From the NCBI GenBank assembly GCA_002422425.1, contig DIVG01000081.1, positions 24,290-36,841 on the forward strand: 12,552 nucleotides of DNA, written 5' to 3'. This DNA is from Akkermansiaceae bacterium UBA6138 (GTDB lineage Bacteria > Verrucomicrobiota > Verrucomicrobiia > Verrucomicrobiales > DEV007). The notes beneath the pieces were generated by a model that saw nothing but the letters and a program-made list of their open reading frames with translations, was not told the DNA's origin and searched no databases. The translations under genes were made by a program, and so were the position numbers. Positions 6,762-12,552 of the stretch are shown here, one piece after another (position 1 is the stretch's first letter; the number at the start of each line of letters is the position of its first letter).

Positions 6762-7373
6762 ATGGCGGAAATTTCACAGGCCCTGCCGGCCGGATCGCGA
6801 CTGGCGATCTTCGGCGGCTCTTTTGATCCCGTGCACAGCGGCCATCTCGCCATGGCCGCCGTCGCGCGCGAGCGGTTCGCCCTCGACGGGGTCGTTTTCA
6901 TGCCCTGTGCCGTTTCGCCTTTTAAAAGCGGGACCGTCGCGAACGGGGCGCAACGCCTTGAAATGCTGGTGACCGCGATCCGCGAAGCGGGGATAAACTG
7001 GGCCGTGGTCTCGGACTTCGAGCTTAATCGTCCCGCCCCGAGCTACTCGTGGGAGACGGCGCGACATTTCTCCGCGAGCGATCCGGCGGTTGAGTGGTAT
7101 TGGATCCTCGGGACGGATCAGTGGGATCGGATCGAGTCGTGGGCCGCCCCGGAGGAATTGCGAAACCGGCTTCACTTCATCGTCTTCACCCGCGCGGGTG
7201 CCCCCGTGAGGGATCGTCCCGGCTGGCGTTTCACTCCGGTTGAGTTTGAGCATCCCGCCTCTTCGACCGCGATCCGGGAGAACTTCCCCGCCTGCAGCGG
7301 CTGGCTCAGCCCGGGGGTGGCGCTACTCGCGCGCGGCATTTACGGCGTTGGCGGGAACGGCCCGGCCGCATAG
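6762..7373 (+). CDS. nadD: Nicotinate-nucleotide adenylyltransferase
   Basis: 203 residues, normal NadD length. It joins NaMN and ATP to form deamido-NAD in NAD biosynthesis, in the cytoplasm. Visible motifs are the nucleotide-transferase signature GGSFDPVHSGHL (18-29, with the ATP-binding His25 and His28), PSYSWETA (93-100), the G.D loop WILGTDQWDRIESW (114-127) and SSTAIR (167-172). The residue after the first block that is usually His in PPHK-type loops appears as Phe54 (SPFK, 52-55), a local variation. No Shine-Dalgarno; a promoter-like pair of boxes lies immediately upstream. It stands alone, without the rsfS/obgE neighbours often found next to nadD. Confidence 0.95.
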   Translation: MAEISQALPAGSRLAIFGGSFDPVHSGHLAMAAVARERFALDGVVFMPCAVSPFKSGTVANGAQRLEMLVTAIREAGINWAVVSDFELNRPAPSYSWETARHFSASDPAVEWYWILGTDQWDRIESWAAPEELRNRLHFIVFTRAGAPVRDRPGWRFTPVEFEHPASSTAIRENFPACSGWLSPGVALLARGIYGVGGNGPAA

Positions 7374-7390
7374 CCCCCTGCCGGAAAGAG

Positions 7391-7411
7391 TTGCCGACGG
7401 CAAAGATTTTT
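7391..7411 (+). terminator. Weak intrinsic terminator after nadD
   Basis: TTGCC (7391-7395) pairs with GGCAA (7399-7403) around a GAC loop, and the run AGATTTTT follows, with five T at 7407-7411. The stem is short, so termination would be modest, but it sits 18 bases after the nadD stop in the expected place. Confidence 0.5.
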
Positions 7412-7429
7412 GGCAAGGCGTCTAAGCGA

Positions 7430-7459
7430 TTGAACAGCCTCGCGAAGCGGTGCTAGACT
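7430..7459 (+). promoter_or_regulatory. Candidate promoter of the 7467-9023 unit
   Basis: TTGAAC (7430-7435) and TAGACT (7454-7459) are 18 bases apart, each 4 of 6 to consensus. The -10 ends 7 bases before the ATG at 7467, so the transcript may be leaderless. It lies just after the nadD terminator. Confidence 0.5.
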
Positions 7460-7466
7460 CCCTCGA

Positions 7467-8288
7467 ATGTTTTCCCGAATCATCTCCCCGGCCATCGTTC
7501 TTTTCTGGGCGGCCAGCGTCGGGTGGCTTTGTGCCCTGGTCTGGGCCCCGCCCGGGTCGCGGATGGCCCTGGTCGATCCGCTCGAGGTCTATCGCGTCTT
7601 TTTTTCCTGGAACGACTCCGCCAACATGACCCTGCTTGAGAACGGCACCCGACGCGGACAGCTCACCGTCTCGGGTGGCTCCGGCCTTGAGCCCGGGACC
7701 GGGGAGATCTCCCGCGACCTCTCCTTTTCAGGGACCCTCGAGACTTACGATTCCGTCGGTGACTCGAATTTAGTGGACCTTTTCTGGAAAGGGACCGTCG
7801 CGTTCTCCGCGGCGATGGTGCTGCGGGAGACCGATTTTTCGGTTCGTCTCCCCGGAAAGGAACTCAGCGCGCACATCGGGTATTCCGCCGCCACCGGGGA
7901 GGGGAACGTGCGTGTCATGATGGCGGGACGCGAAGTGCTGCATTTTGACGGGGCTCAGCCGGGGACTCTTGAAGGGACAGGCGGGTTGCTCCCGTCCCTG
8001 CCTGCGATGATCGGTGCCGCGGGAATCCCCGGTGGTCTCGCGGCGTTTCACCCCGCAATGATGAAAGTCGAGACCACCGCGAGGATAGGGCGTTTTAATT
8101 TCGGCGGACGCGATAGGCGGGCTTATTTTATCACCTTTCGCCAGCCGGATCAGGATCAGGAGATCCGGGTCTTCCTCAGCGAGGCCGGGGAACCCCTGAA
8201 AATCGAGTCAGACCTTGGATTCGAGGCGATCTCCGAGATTCTCGTTCCCCTCGACGCCTACCGCCGCGTCCCTGCCCCCGAAAATTGA
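7467..8288 (+). CDS. Membrane-anchored protein of unknown function, paired with an ABC ATPase
   Basis: 273 residues, not recognised. Residues 5-27 (IISPAIVLFWAASVGWLCALVW) form one hydrophobic segment, either an uncleaved anchor or a signal peptide; no lipobox is seen. The remainder (about 30-273) is soluble, beta-rich, and rich in Gly, Ser and acidic residues, with no obvious enzyme motif; this part would face the periplasm. Its TGA at 8286-8288 directly abuts the ATG of the ABC ATPase at 8289, so the two are co-translated. A periplasmic or envelope partner of the ATPase is a reasonable guess, but there is no similarity known to me that supports it. Confidence 0.8.
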   Translation: MFSRIISPAIVLFWAASVGWLCALVWAPPGSRMALVDPLEVYRVFFSWNDSANMTLLENGTRRGQLTVSGGSGLEPGTGEISRDLSFSGTLETYDSVGDSNLVDLFWKGTVAFSAAMVLRETDFSVRLPGKELSAHIGYSAATGEGNVRVMMAGREVLHFDGAQPGTLEGTGGLLPSLPAMIGAAGIPGGLAAFHPAMMKVETTARIGRFNFGGRDRRAYFITFRQPDQDQEIRVFLSEAGEPLKIESDLGFEAISEILVPLDAYRRVPAPEN

Positions 8289-9023
8289 ATGATTGAAATC
8301 AGCAACCTCTCGATGCGCTATGGCGAGCTCATCGCCCTTGAAAGCCTCGATCTCACGATAGAGCGGGGGGAATTTTTCGCCTTTCTCGGACCGAACGCGG
8401 CGGGCAAAACGACCACGATCAAGCTCCTCACCGGGCTCATCGAGCCCACCTCGGGAACCGCCCGGATCTGCGGCTACGACATCAGGAAAGATCCTCTCGA
8501 GGCCAAAAGACGTATCGGCTACATTCCCGATGTGGCGGAATTTTACGGCAAACTCACCCCGATCGAGTTCATGGCCTTCATCGCCGAGCTTTTTCAGGTT
8601 GAACGTGCCATCGCGAAAAAGCGCACCCCCGAGCTGATGGAGCAGTTTTCCCTGCTCCCCTGCGGCCGCCAGCGCATCGAGAACCTCAGCCACGGGACCC
8701 GTCAGCGCCTCGCCTTTGCCTCGGCCCTGCTCCACGAGCCCGAGGTCATCATCGTTGACGAACCCATGGTCGGGCTCGACCCCAAAAACGCCCGCGTCGT
8801 CAAGGAAGAGCTCAAAGCTCGCAGCAAGGCGGGGGTGACCGTCTTTCTCTCCACCCACCTCCTCAACGTGGCCCACGAACTGGCCGATCGGGTCGGAATC
8901 ATCAATCGGGGAAAACTCTGCGCCCTCGGCACCGTTGAAGAAATTCGCTGCGGAGTCGCCGGCGGCTCCGGTCAATCACTCGAAGCCCTCTTTCTTGAGA
9001 TCACCGGAGGTGAGGAAGGGTAG
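8289..9023 (+). CDS. ABC transporter ATP-binding protein, EcsA-like
   Basis: 244 residues. Walker A GPNAAGKT at 34-41, Walker B VIIVDE at 153-158, D-loop GLDP at 162-165 and the switch His190 (LSTH) are all present. The signature motif is LSHGTRQRL (133-141) rather than LSGGQ. In the Q-loop, RIGYIPDVAEFY has Asp81 in place of the usual Gln; this IGYxPD pattern is also seen in EcsA and related drug or lipid exporter ATPases, so the protein should still be able to hydrolyse ATP. It directly follows the anchored protein at 7467-8288. No permease gene is next to it: the following gene is mgtE. It must act with a permease encoded elsewhere, or with the upstream partner. Confidence 0.92.
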   Translation: MIEISNLSMRYGELIALESLDLTIERGEFFAFLGPNAAGKTTTIKLLTGLIEPTSGTARICGYDIRKDPLEAKRRIGYIPDVAEFYGKLTPIEFMAFIAELFQVERAIAKKRTPELMEQFSLLPCGRQRIENLSHGTRQRLAFASALLHEPEVIIVDEPMVGLDPKNARVVKEELKARSKAGVTVFLSTHLLNVAHELADRVGIINRGKLCALGTVEEIRCGVAGGSGQSLEALFLEITGGEEG

Positions 9024-9156
9024 AGGCCAATGTTCCCCCGCGCTGCCGAACCGACACCGGGGAATTTTGGCAACTTCCGCTGCGGGGAAGGAGGGCGATT
9101 GCTCTCCCGGCCACGGGGAGCTTGCGTTTTCAGACAGGGCGGCGAGGGTTCCGACT

Positions 9157-10551
9157 ATGGGGGAGGGGGAAGTCACAGGCCAGCAGCCGTTTGAGGTCGA
9201 CACGATTTTGGAGGCGCTCCGGAGTCTTTCTCCCGAACGACTTCTCGCCATGGCCGACGACGCCCATCCGGGGGATGTCGCGGTCGCCTTCGAACGTCTC
9301 GAGGACTCGGAGCGCGAGGAGATCCTCGCCCGCCTTCCGGCCGGGGCCCTCTCCGCCTGGGTTGATTACCTCCCTGCTACCGATGTTGAAAAACGGCTCG
9401 AGACCCTGAGTCCTCCCGAGCAGCGCGAGGTTCTCGAGGCCCTCTCCGACGACGAACTCGTCGACCTCCTGCAGGAGATCGAAGAGGAAGACCGTTCCCA
9501 ATACATCGAACTGCTTGGCGAGGATAAAAGGCGGATCTCCGCCGACCTCATGCGTTACCCCGAGGAGACCGCCGGCGGACGCATGACCAAGGCCATGGCG
9601 ACGATTCGCGAGAATCTCACCGTGCGCGAGGCGCTCGCCCAGCTCGCCGAGATCCAGGACCAGGCGGAACTTCTCAGTCGCATCTACGTCGTTGACGAAG
9701 AACGGCGCATCCTCGGGAAAGTGCGCCTCCGCGATCTCGCCTTCAACCCCCGCAGCGCCGCGATCCGGGACCTCATGGACTCGGACCAGATCTCCGTCCC
9801 GGCCATGGCCGATCAGGAGGAAGCCGCCCAGATGATTGCCCGCTATGATCTCATGGCGCTGCCGGTCGTTGATGAGGACGGCCGTCTTCTCGGGGTCATC
9901 ACCCACGACGACGCCCTCGAGATTCTCGAAGAGGAATCGACCGAGGACATGGAACGCATCTCGGGGATCGGCGGCCAGAGTGACCTCGCCTACCTTCAGA
10001 CCTCGGCCGTGGCCCATTTCAAGCGTCGTTTCGGCTGGATCCTCGCCCTCGCTTTTCTCGCGCTCTCCTCGGGTTTCATCCTCCATGCCTTCGAATCCGT
10101 CCTGACCTCCTATTACATTCTCGCCCTCTACCTTCCCATGGTGGTCGCGGCCGGAGGCAACACCGGAGCCCAATCCGCCACCATGGTCATTCGCGCGATG
10201 TCGCTCGGCGAACTCGACACCCGCGAGTTCTGGCGGGTCATCTGGAAAGAAGGCCGGGTCGGCATCATGCTCGGCAGTCTCCTCGGTCTCTGCGTTGCCC
10301 TCCAGATTAATTTCCTTCTTCCGCCCGGTTTCGACACCGGCCCGGTCAGCGTGATGCAGATCGCCCTCGTCGTGGGTGTCTCCCTGACCGCCCAGGTCCT
10401 CACCTCGACCCTTATCGGGGCGGGCCTGCCTCTCCTCGCCAAAAAGGTAAACCTCGATCCCGCCGTTGTCGCCTCCCCCGCCATCACCACCCTCGTCGAC
10501 ATGAGCGGGTCGGTTATTTACTTCGGGCTGGCGGGATGGTGGTTCGCGTGA
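9157..10551 (+). CDS. mgtE: MgtE-family magnesium channel
   Basis: 464 residues, in the usual 450-residue range. Order: an N-terminal helical domain (about 1-130) with a Glu-rich stretch, a CBS pair (about 135-260, containing YVVDEERRILGKVRLRDL and LMALPVVDEDGRLLGVITHDD), then about five transmembrane segments. The signature GGNTGAQSATMVIRAMSLGEL is at 333-353 and the pore Asp448 is in TTLVDMSGSVIYF. MgtE dimers import Mg2+, with the cytoplasmic domains closing the pore when Mg2+ is high. The frame opens earlier (8935), but that extension overlaps the ABC gene and is not MgtE-like. The ATG at 9157 has a possible Shine-Dalgarno GGCGAGGG (9141-9148), 8 bases away. The 133 bases upstream show no clear M-box leader. 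Confidence 0.95.
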   Translation: MGEGEVTGQQPFEVDTILEALRSLSPERLLAMADDAHPGDVAVAFERLEDSEREEILARLPAGALSAWVDYLPATDVEKRLETLSPPEQREVLEALSDDELVDLLQEIEEEDRSQYIELLGEDKRRISADLMRYPEETAGGRMTKAMATIRENLTVREALAQLAEIQDQAELLSRIYVVDEERRILGKVRLRDLAFNPRSAAIRDLMDSDQISVPAMADQEEAAQMIARYDLMALPVVDEDGRLLGVITHDDALEILEEESTEDMERISGIGGQSDLAYLQTSAVAHFKRRFGWILALAFLALSSGFILHAFESVLTSYYILALYLPMVVAAGGNTGAQSATMVIRAMSLGELDTREFWRVIWKEGRVGIMLGSLLGLCVALQINFLLPPGFDTGPVSVMQIALVVGVSLTAQVLTSTLIGAGLPLLAKKVNLDPAVVASPAITTLVDMSGSVIYFGLAGWWFA

Positions 10552-10558
10552 GGGGGGG

Positions 10559-10587
10559 GAACGGAGAAGGGAGGCTTCTTTCCGTTC
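10559..10587 (+). terminator. Hairpin after mgtE
   Basis: GAACGGA (10559-10565) pairs with TCCGTTC (10581-10587), and GAAG (10566-10569) with CTTC (10575-10578), around a GGAGG loop; a two-base bulge (TT) sits at 10579-10580. It begins 7 bases after the mgtE stop. No T tract follows, so it may act as a Rho-assisted or RNA-stabilising end. Confidence 0.5.
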
Positions 10588-10598
10588 TTCATGGCACG

Positions 10599-10624
10599 AA
10601 AGGGGACCCACGGCTGACCCTTTT
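10599..10624. terminator. Weak stem with short T run before the oxidoreductase stop
   Basis: AAAGGG (10599-10604) pairs with CCCTTT (10618-10623) over a 13-base loop, and TTTT (10621-10624) closes it. Low-strength candidate for the convergent mgtE and oxidoreductase transcripts. Confidence 0.25.
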
Positions 10625-10629
10625 GCGGT

Positions 10630-11703
10630 TCACATTCCCGCCGCCGCGAGGACGGTCTCCTGCACGGCGAGATCGTGTGCCGCCGGATAGGGATTTTTCT
10701 TTTCCCCGCGGACGATCGCGGCGAGGTCGGCGGCGTCGCCGACATAGCGCCGATAAGGGGGCTCGAAGGTGACTTCGCTGGTCCCTTTCGGAAAAACCCT
10801 CTCACCTTCCGCGAAACGCCGCGCCCGCGAGAGCGAAAGCGTGACCACAGGACGGTCGAGCGGCTGAAGGTGAAAAGTGCCTTCGGTGCCGCAGACGGTG
10901 AAATGCCGTCGCGAGAAACCTTCCACCTCGAGCCCGGTAGTGCGCACCGTGGCGGTGGCTTTCGGGTATTCGAAGACCGCCAGCATGTTGTCCATCAGCG
11001 TGTCATCGGGCGTCTCGAGACTGCGTCGCGGGAAAGGCACGACCCTGTCCGGTTTGCCGAGGACGGAAACAGTCAGGTCGATGAGGTGGCAACCGAGCTC
11101 GAACATGGTCCCTCCGGCAAATTCATCGATCGTCCGGCGGTCCGCCGGCGGAATCACCTTTGACATCACCGCGTGGGTTTCGAAGACCTCACCGAGCCAT
11201 CCCGCCTGCAGCAGGCGGTGGAGCAACTGCACTGCCGGATTGAAGCGATACATGAAACCCATCTGGACAACGAGCCCCTTTTCGTCGGCGACTTTCATCA
11301 GTTCGCGGTATTCCGTGATCGAGGCCCCGGCCGGTTTGTCGAGATGGACGTGATATCCCGCATCGACGGCGAGCCGCCCGTATCGCAGGAGATCGCGCAC
11401 CCGGGTCTCGACGCCGACGACCTTCAGATCCGGTGTTCTCAACCCCTCTTCCAGCGAGAGAAAGGGAAACGTCCCGTAGAGCGGACTGTTGCGCGCGGCC
11501 TCGAGCAGGACCGGGTCCTCTTCGACAATGCCGACGACTTCCCAGTCCGGGCTTTCAGCATAAACGCTGAGCTTGTCGGCATGGGCGTGCCCCGTCCCGA
11601 TCTGGAGGTAGCGGACCGGACCGGCCGCGGCGGCCCCGGCAATCCCCGAGGCGGCCGCCGGCAGGGTGGCGGCGGCGGTAAGGAAACGTCTTCTCGTCGT
11701 CAT
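10630..11703 (-). CDS. Tat-exported Gfo/Idh/MocA-family oxidoreductase
   Basis: 357 residues from the chosen start. The N-terminus MTTRRRFLTAAATLPAAASG has a twin-arginine Tat signal (TRRRFL, residues 3-8), so the folded, cofactor-loaded enzyme is exported. The Rossmann domain begins with RYLQIGTGHAHADK (31-44), and the family DKPAG (122-126, Lys123; EKP in many members) and GCHLIDL (204-210, His206 and Asp209) are present. These enzymes oxidise or reduce sugars and derivatives with NAD(P). Exported members are frequent in Planctomycetes and Verrucomicrobia, often in carbohydrate-degradation clusters; the substrate here is unknown and no carbohydrate enzymes are adjacent. A TTG start at 11733 would add 10 residues before the Tat motif, but a TACGAT box (11715-11710) overlaps that stretch, so 11703 is preferred. 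Confidence 0.93.
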   Translation of the reverse strand: MTTRRRFLTAAATLPAAASGIAGAAAAGPVRYLQIGTGHAHADKLSVYAESPDWEVVGIVEEDPVLLEAARNSPLYGTFPFLSLEEGLRTPDLKVVGVETRVRDLLRYGRLAVDAGYHVHLDKPAGASITEYRELMKVADEKGLVVQMGFMYRFNPAVQLLHRLLQAGWLGEVFETHAVMSKVIPPADRRTIDEFAGGTMFELGCHLIDLTVSVLGKPDRVVPFPRRSLETPDDTLMDNMLAVFEYPKATATVRTTGLEVEGFSRRHFTVCGTEGTFHLQPLDRPVVTLSLSRARRFAEGERVFPKGTSEVTFEPPYRRYVGDAADLAAIVRGEKKNPYPAAHDLAVQETVLAAAGM

Positions 11704-11709
11704 GCGCGC

Positions 11710-11715
11710 ATCGTA
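11710..11715 (-). promoter_or_regulatory. -10-like box before the Tat oxidoreductase gene
   Basis: TACGAT on the minus strand (11715-11710), 4 of 6 to consensus, ends 6 bases before the ATG at 11703. No good -35 at 16-18 bases is seen. It is listed because its distance from the ATG matches the leaderless pattern of the other genes. Confidence 0.35.
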
Positions 11716-11850
11716 GCGAATCCGGTGCGGCAAGGCGAGGACTCAATCCCGCCAATTTTCCGCCCGGAGCCCCGGAATGACCCGTGTCTTCACCCGGATC
11801 GCCGCAAAGGCCGCCACGGTGCGGGCGCGGCGGGCTTTCTGGAAAAAACG

Positions 11851-11877
11851 AAAAAAAGTTCGTCCGTGGGCCCGCGG
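11851..11877 (-). terminator. Terminator-like element on the minus strand
   Basis: On the minus strand the self-complementary block at 11877-11864 (CCGCGGGCCCACGG) is followed within 6 bases by seven T (11857-11851) and, after two bases, by a second T run. Hairpin plus T tract is the shape of an intrinsic terminator, but no gene upstream of it on that strand is recognised. Confidence 0.3.
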
Positions 11878-11973
11878 TTGTCCCACCCCCTGGGGTAAAC
11901 TAAGGTTGCACCGCTTCCAACCCTTTCCCCGGGGGGAATCGAAACGCCGAACCACTTTCCACTGTTTACCGAC

Positions 11974-12138
11974 ATGCCCATCCTCGTGCTCAGAAACAAC
12001 GAACCGTTCCCGTGATGTTCCAGCAAATCGAAGGCATCCTTCACACGGAGCGCCTCGTCGCCCCCCGCACGGGGGGCGCGGATTCCAGTCTCACCCTGTC
12101 CCGTTACCTGCTGAACATGGCGTTGAGCGAGGCCTTTT
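11974..12138 (+). pseudogene. Possible gene remnant upstream of hsdM
   Basis: A 13-codon frame starting at ATG 11974 (MPILVLRNNEPFP) ends in a TGA that overlaps GTG 12012 in the pattern GTGA, and a second frame runs on (MFQQIEGILHTERLVAPRTG...) to about 12138. Both stretches have the high GC in third codon positions seen in the real genes here. After about 12138 codon use decays, though the frame stays open to 12227. This could be a broken gene with a frameshift at 12012-12015, or chance. No family is recognised. Confidence 0.25.
12059..12078. other. Strong GC hairpin upstream of hsdM
   Basis: CGCCCCCC (12059-12066) and GGGGGGCG (12071-12078) form a perfect 8-base stem over a GCAC loop. No T tract follows. 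It could slow or end transcription arriving from the left, or act as a structured leader for the restriction-modification genes. Confidence 0.5.
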
Positions 12139-12301
12139 ATCTATGTAATTCCCCGTTATCTCGGCGATATGCACGACCCACGCGGCGGCGGCTTCAATCG
12201 ACTTTCCGAAAATCACAGATGCTTTGACTTTCCTCGCGATGAACGTCACGTAGATTCAGAATCCATCACATCAAAGCGGCACAAACTCTCACGATTTCCG
12301 A

Positions 12302-12552
12302 ATGACAAGCATCCAACAACGCGCCGCCCTGCAGCGGCAAATCTGGCAGATCGCCAACGACGTGCGTGGCTCGGTCGATGGCTGGGACTTCAAGCAGTAT
12401 GTCCTCGGCACTCTGTTTTATCGCTTCATCAGCGAAAACTTCGCCACCTACATCGAGGCGGGTGATCCGGACATCCATTACGCGAAGCTGGCCGACAGTG
12501 TCATCACGCCGGAGATCAAGGACGACGCCATCAAGACCAAGGGCTACTTCAT
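12302..12552 (+). CDS. hsdM: Type I restriction-modification methyltransferase subunit HsdM, N-terminus only
   Basis: The frame opens at ATG 12302 and runs off the window after 83 complete codons. The product contains IWQIANDVRGSVDGWDFKQY followed by VLGTLFYRFISENFATYI, the conserved start of the HsdM N-terminal helical domain that contacts HsdS and DNA. The catalytic N6-adenine methyltransferase domain with its NPPF motif lies outside the window. HsdM with HsdS methylates a bipartite site; with HsdR it forms the restriction complex. No Shine-Dalgarno is seen, and no other in-frame start lies nearby. The gene is probably the first of an hsdM-hsdS-hsdR locus that continues to the right; that is inferred. 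Confidence 0.92.
   Translation, partial: MTSIQQRAALQRQIWQIANDVRGSVDGWDFKQYVLGTLFYRFISENFATYIEAGDPDIHYAKLADSVITPEIKDDAIKTKGYF

Larger units (their letters stand above)
11704..12301. other. 598-base stretch without a convincing gene
   Basis: The stretch holds open frames on both strands, none recognisable as an intact known protein. It has several self-complementary blocks: ACCCC/GGGGT around 11885-11896, AAGGTTG (11902-11908) with CAACC (11918-11922), CCCCGGGG near 11927-11934, and the strong hairpin at 12059-12078. The first part is very GC-rich; from about 12135 the base composition falls until hsdM starts, suggesting a change in origin or function. Short A runs (11843-11848 and 11851-11857) are also present. 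It separates the core-like genes on the left from the restriction-modification gene on the right. Confidence 0.6.

Noticed and set aside
8208..8975. 255-codon frame on the minus strand
   Set aside because: Antisense to the ABC ATPase with all its motifs; rejected as a shadow.
8935..9156. N-terminal extension of MgtE
   Set aside because: It overlaps the ABC gene, is unlike MgtE, and a Shine-Dalgarno is found before the ATG at 9157.
9024..9156. Mg2+-sensing M-box riboswitch before mgtE
   Set aside because: Only 133 bases are available and no recognisable set of conserved stems was seen; only a weak bulged pairing.
9130..10611. 493-codon frame on the minus strand
   Set aside because: Antisense to mgtE, whose protein has all family motifs. 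The composition (Gly, Glu, Asp, His-rich, no domain) is that of a shadow frame.
11790..12044. 84-codon frame on the minus strand (MKDAFDLLEHHGNGSLFL...)
   Set aside because: The first part looks protein-like, but it starts at GTG, contains a hairpin plus T tract inside the frame, and degrades to low-complexity; no family recognised.
1..12552. CRISPR arrays, tRNA genes, IS elements
   Set aside because: No regularly spaced repeats, no cloverleaf-like segment and no transposase motifs were seen on either strand by eye.

Overview
This is a GC-rich bacterial chromosomal window, mostly tightly packed single-copy genes with little intergenic space. The gene content fits a member of the Verrucomicrobia/Planctomycetes side of the tree: a Tat-exported Gfo/Idh/MocA oxidoreductase, a large secreted double alpha/beta hydrolase, a DUF4403 protein, and many genes without a Shine-Dalgarno. 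This placement is an inference from style, not from a marker gene. No tRNA, rRNA, IS element or CRISPR array was seen.

Layout from left to right. (1) 92-725, minus strand: a type II toxin-antitoxin operon with an AbrB/MazE-fold antitoxin followed by a Doc (Fic-fold) toxin. It is driven by a near-consensus promoter whose -10 box sits inside a perfect inverted repeat. (2) 799-4649, minus strand: a translationally coupled pair (ATGA overlap) of a DUF4403 envelope protein and a 783-residue exported protein made of two alpha/beta-hydrolase domains, only the second of which keeps a catalytic triad. (3) 4756-5553, plus: a protein resembling DUF432, divergent from the DUF4403 gene. (4) 5571-6668, minus: CorA-type Mg2+ channel. 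(5) 6762-7373, plus: NadD, nicotinate-nucleotide adenylyltransferase. (6) 7467-9023, plus: an unrecognised membrane-anchored protein directly abutting an EcsA-like ABC ATPase, with no permease gene beside it. (7) 9157-10551, plus: an MgtE Mg2+ channel, the second and unrelated Mg2+ uptake protein within 5 kb. (8) 10630-11703, minus: Tat-exported Gfo/Idh/MocA oxidoreductase. (9) 11704-12301: about 600 bases with no convincing intact gene, several GC-rich hairpins and a possible gene remnant. (10) 12302 to the window edge, plus: the N-terminus of HsdM, a type I restriction-modification methyltransferase, probably the start of a defence locus.

The most interesting pattern crosses genes. At least four unrelated genes (antitoxin, nadD, the 7467 gene, the oxidoreductase) carry a TAnnnT -10-like box ending only 5-7 bases before the ATG and have no Shine-Dalgarno. 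This is what leaderless transcription would look like. The Tat oxidoreductase and the CorA start sites were reassigned partly on this promoter evidence.
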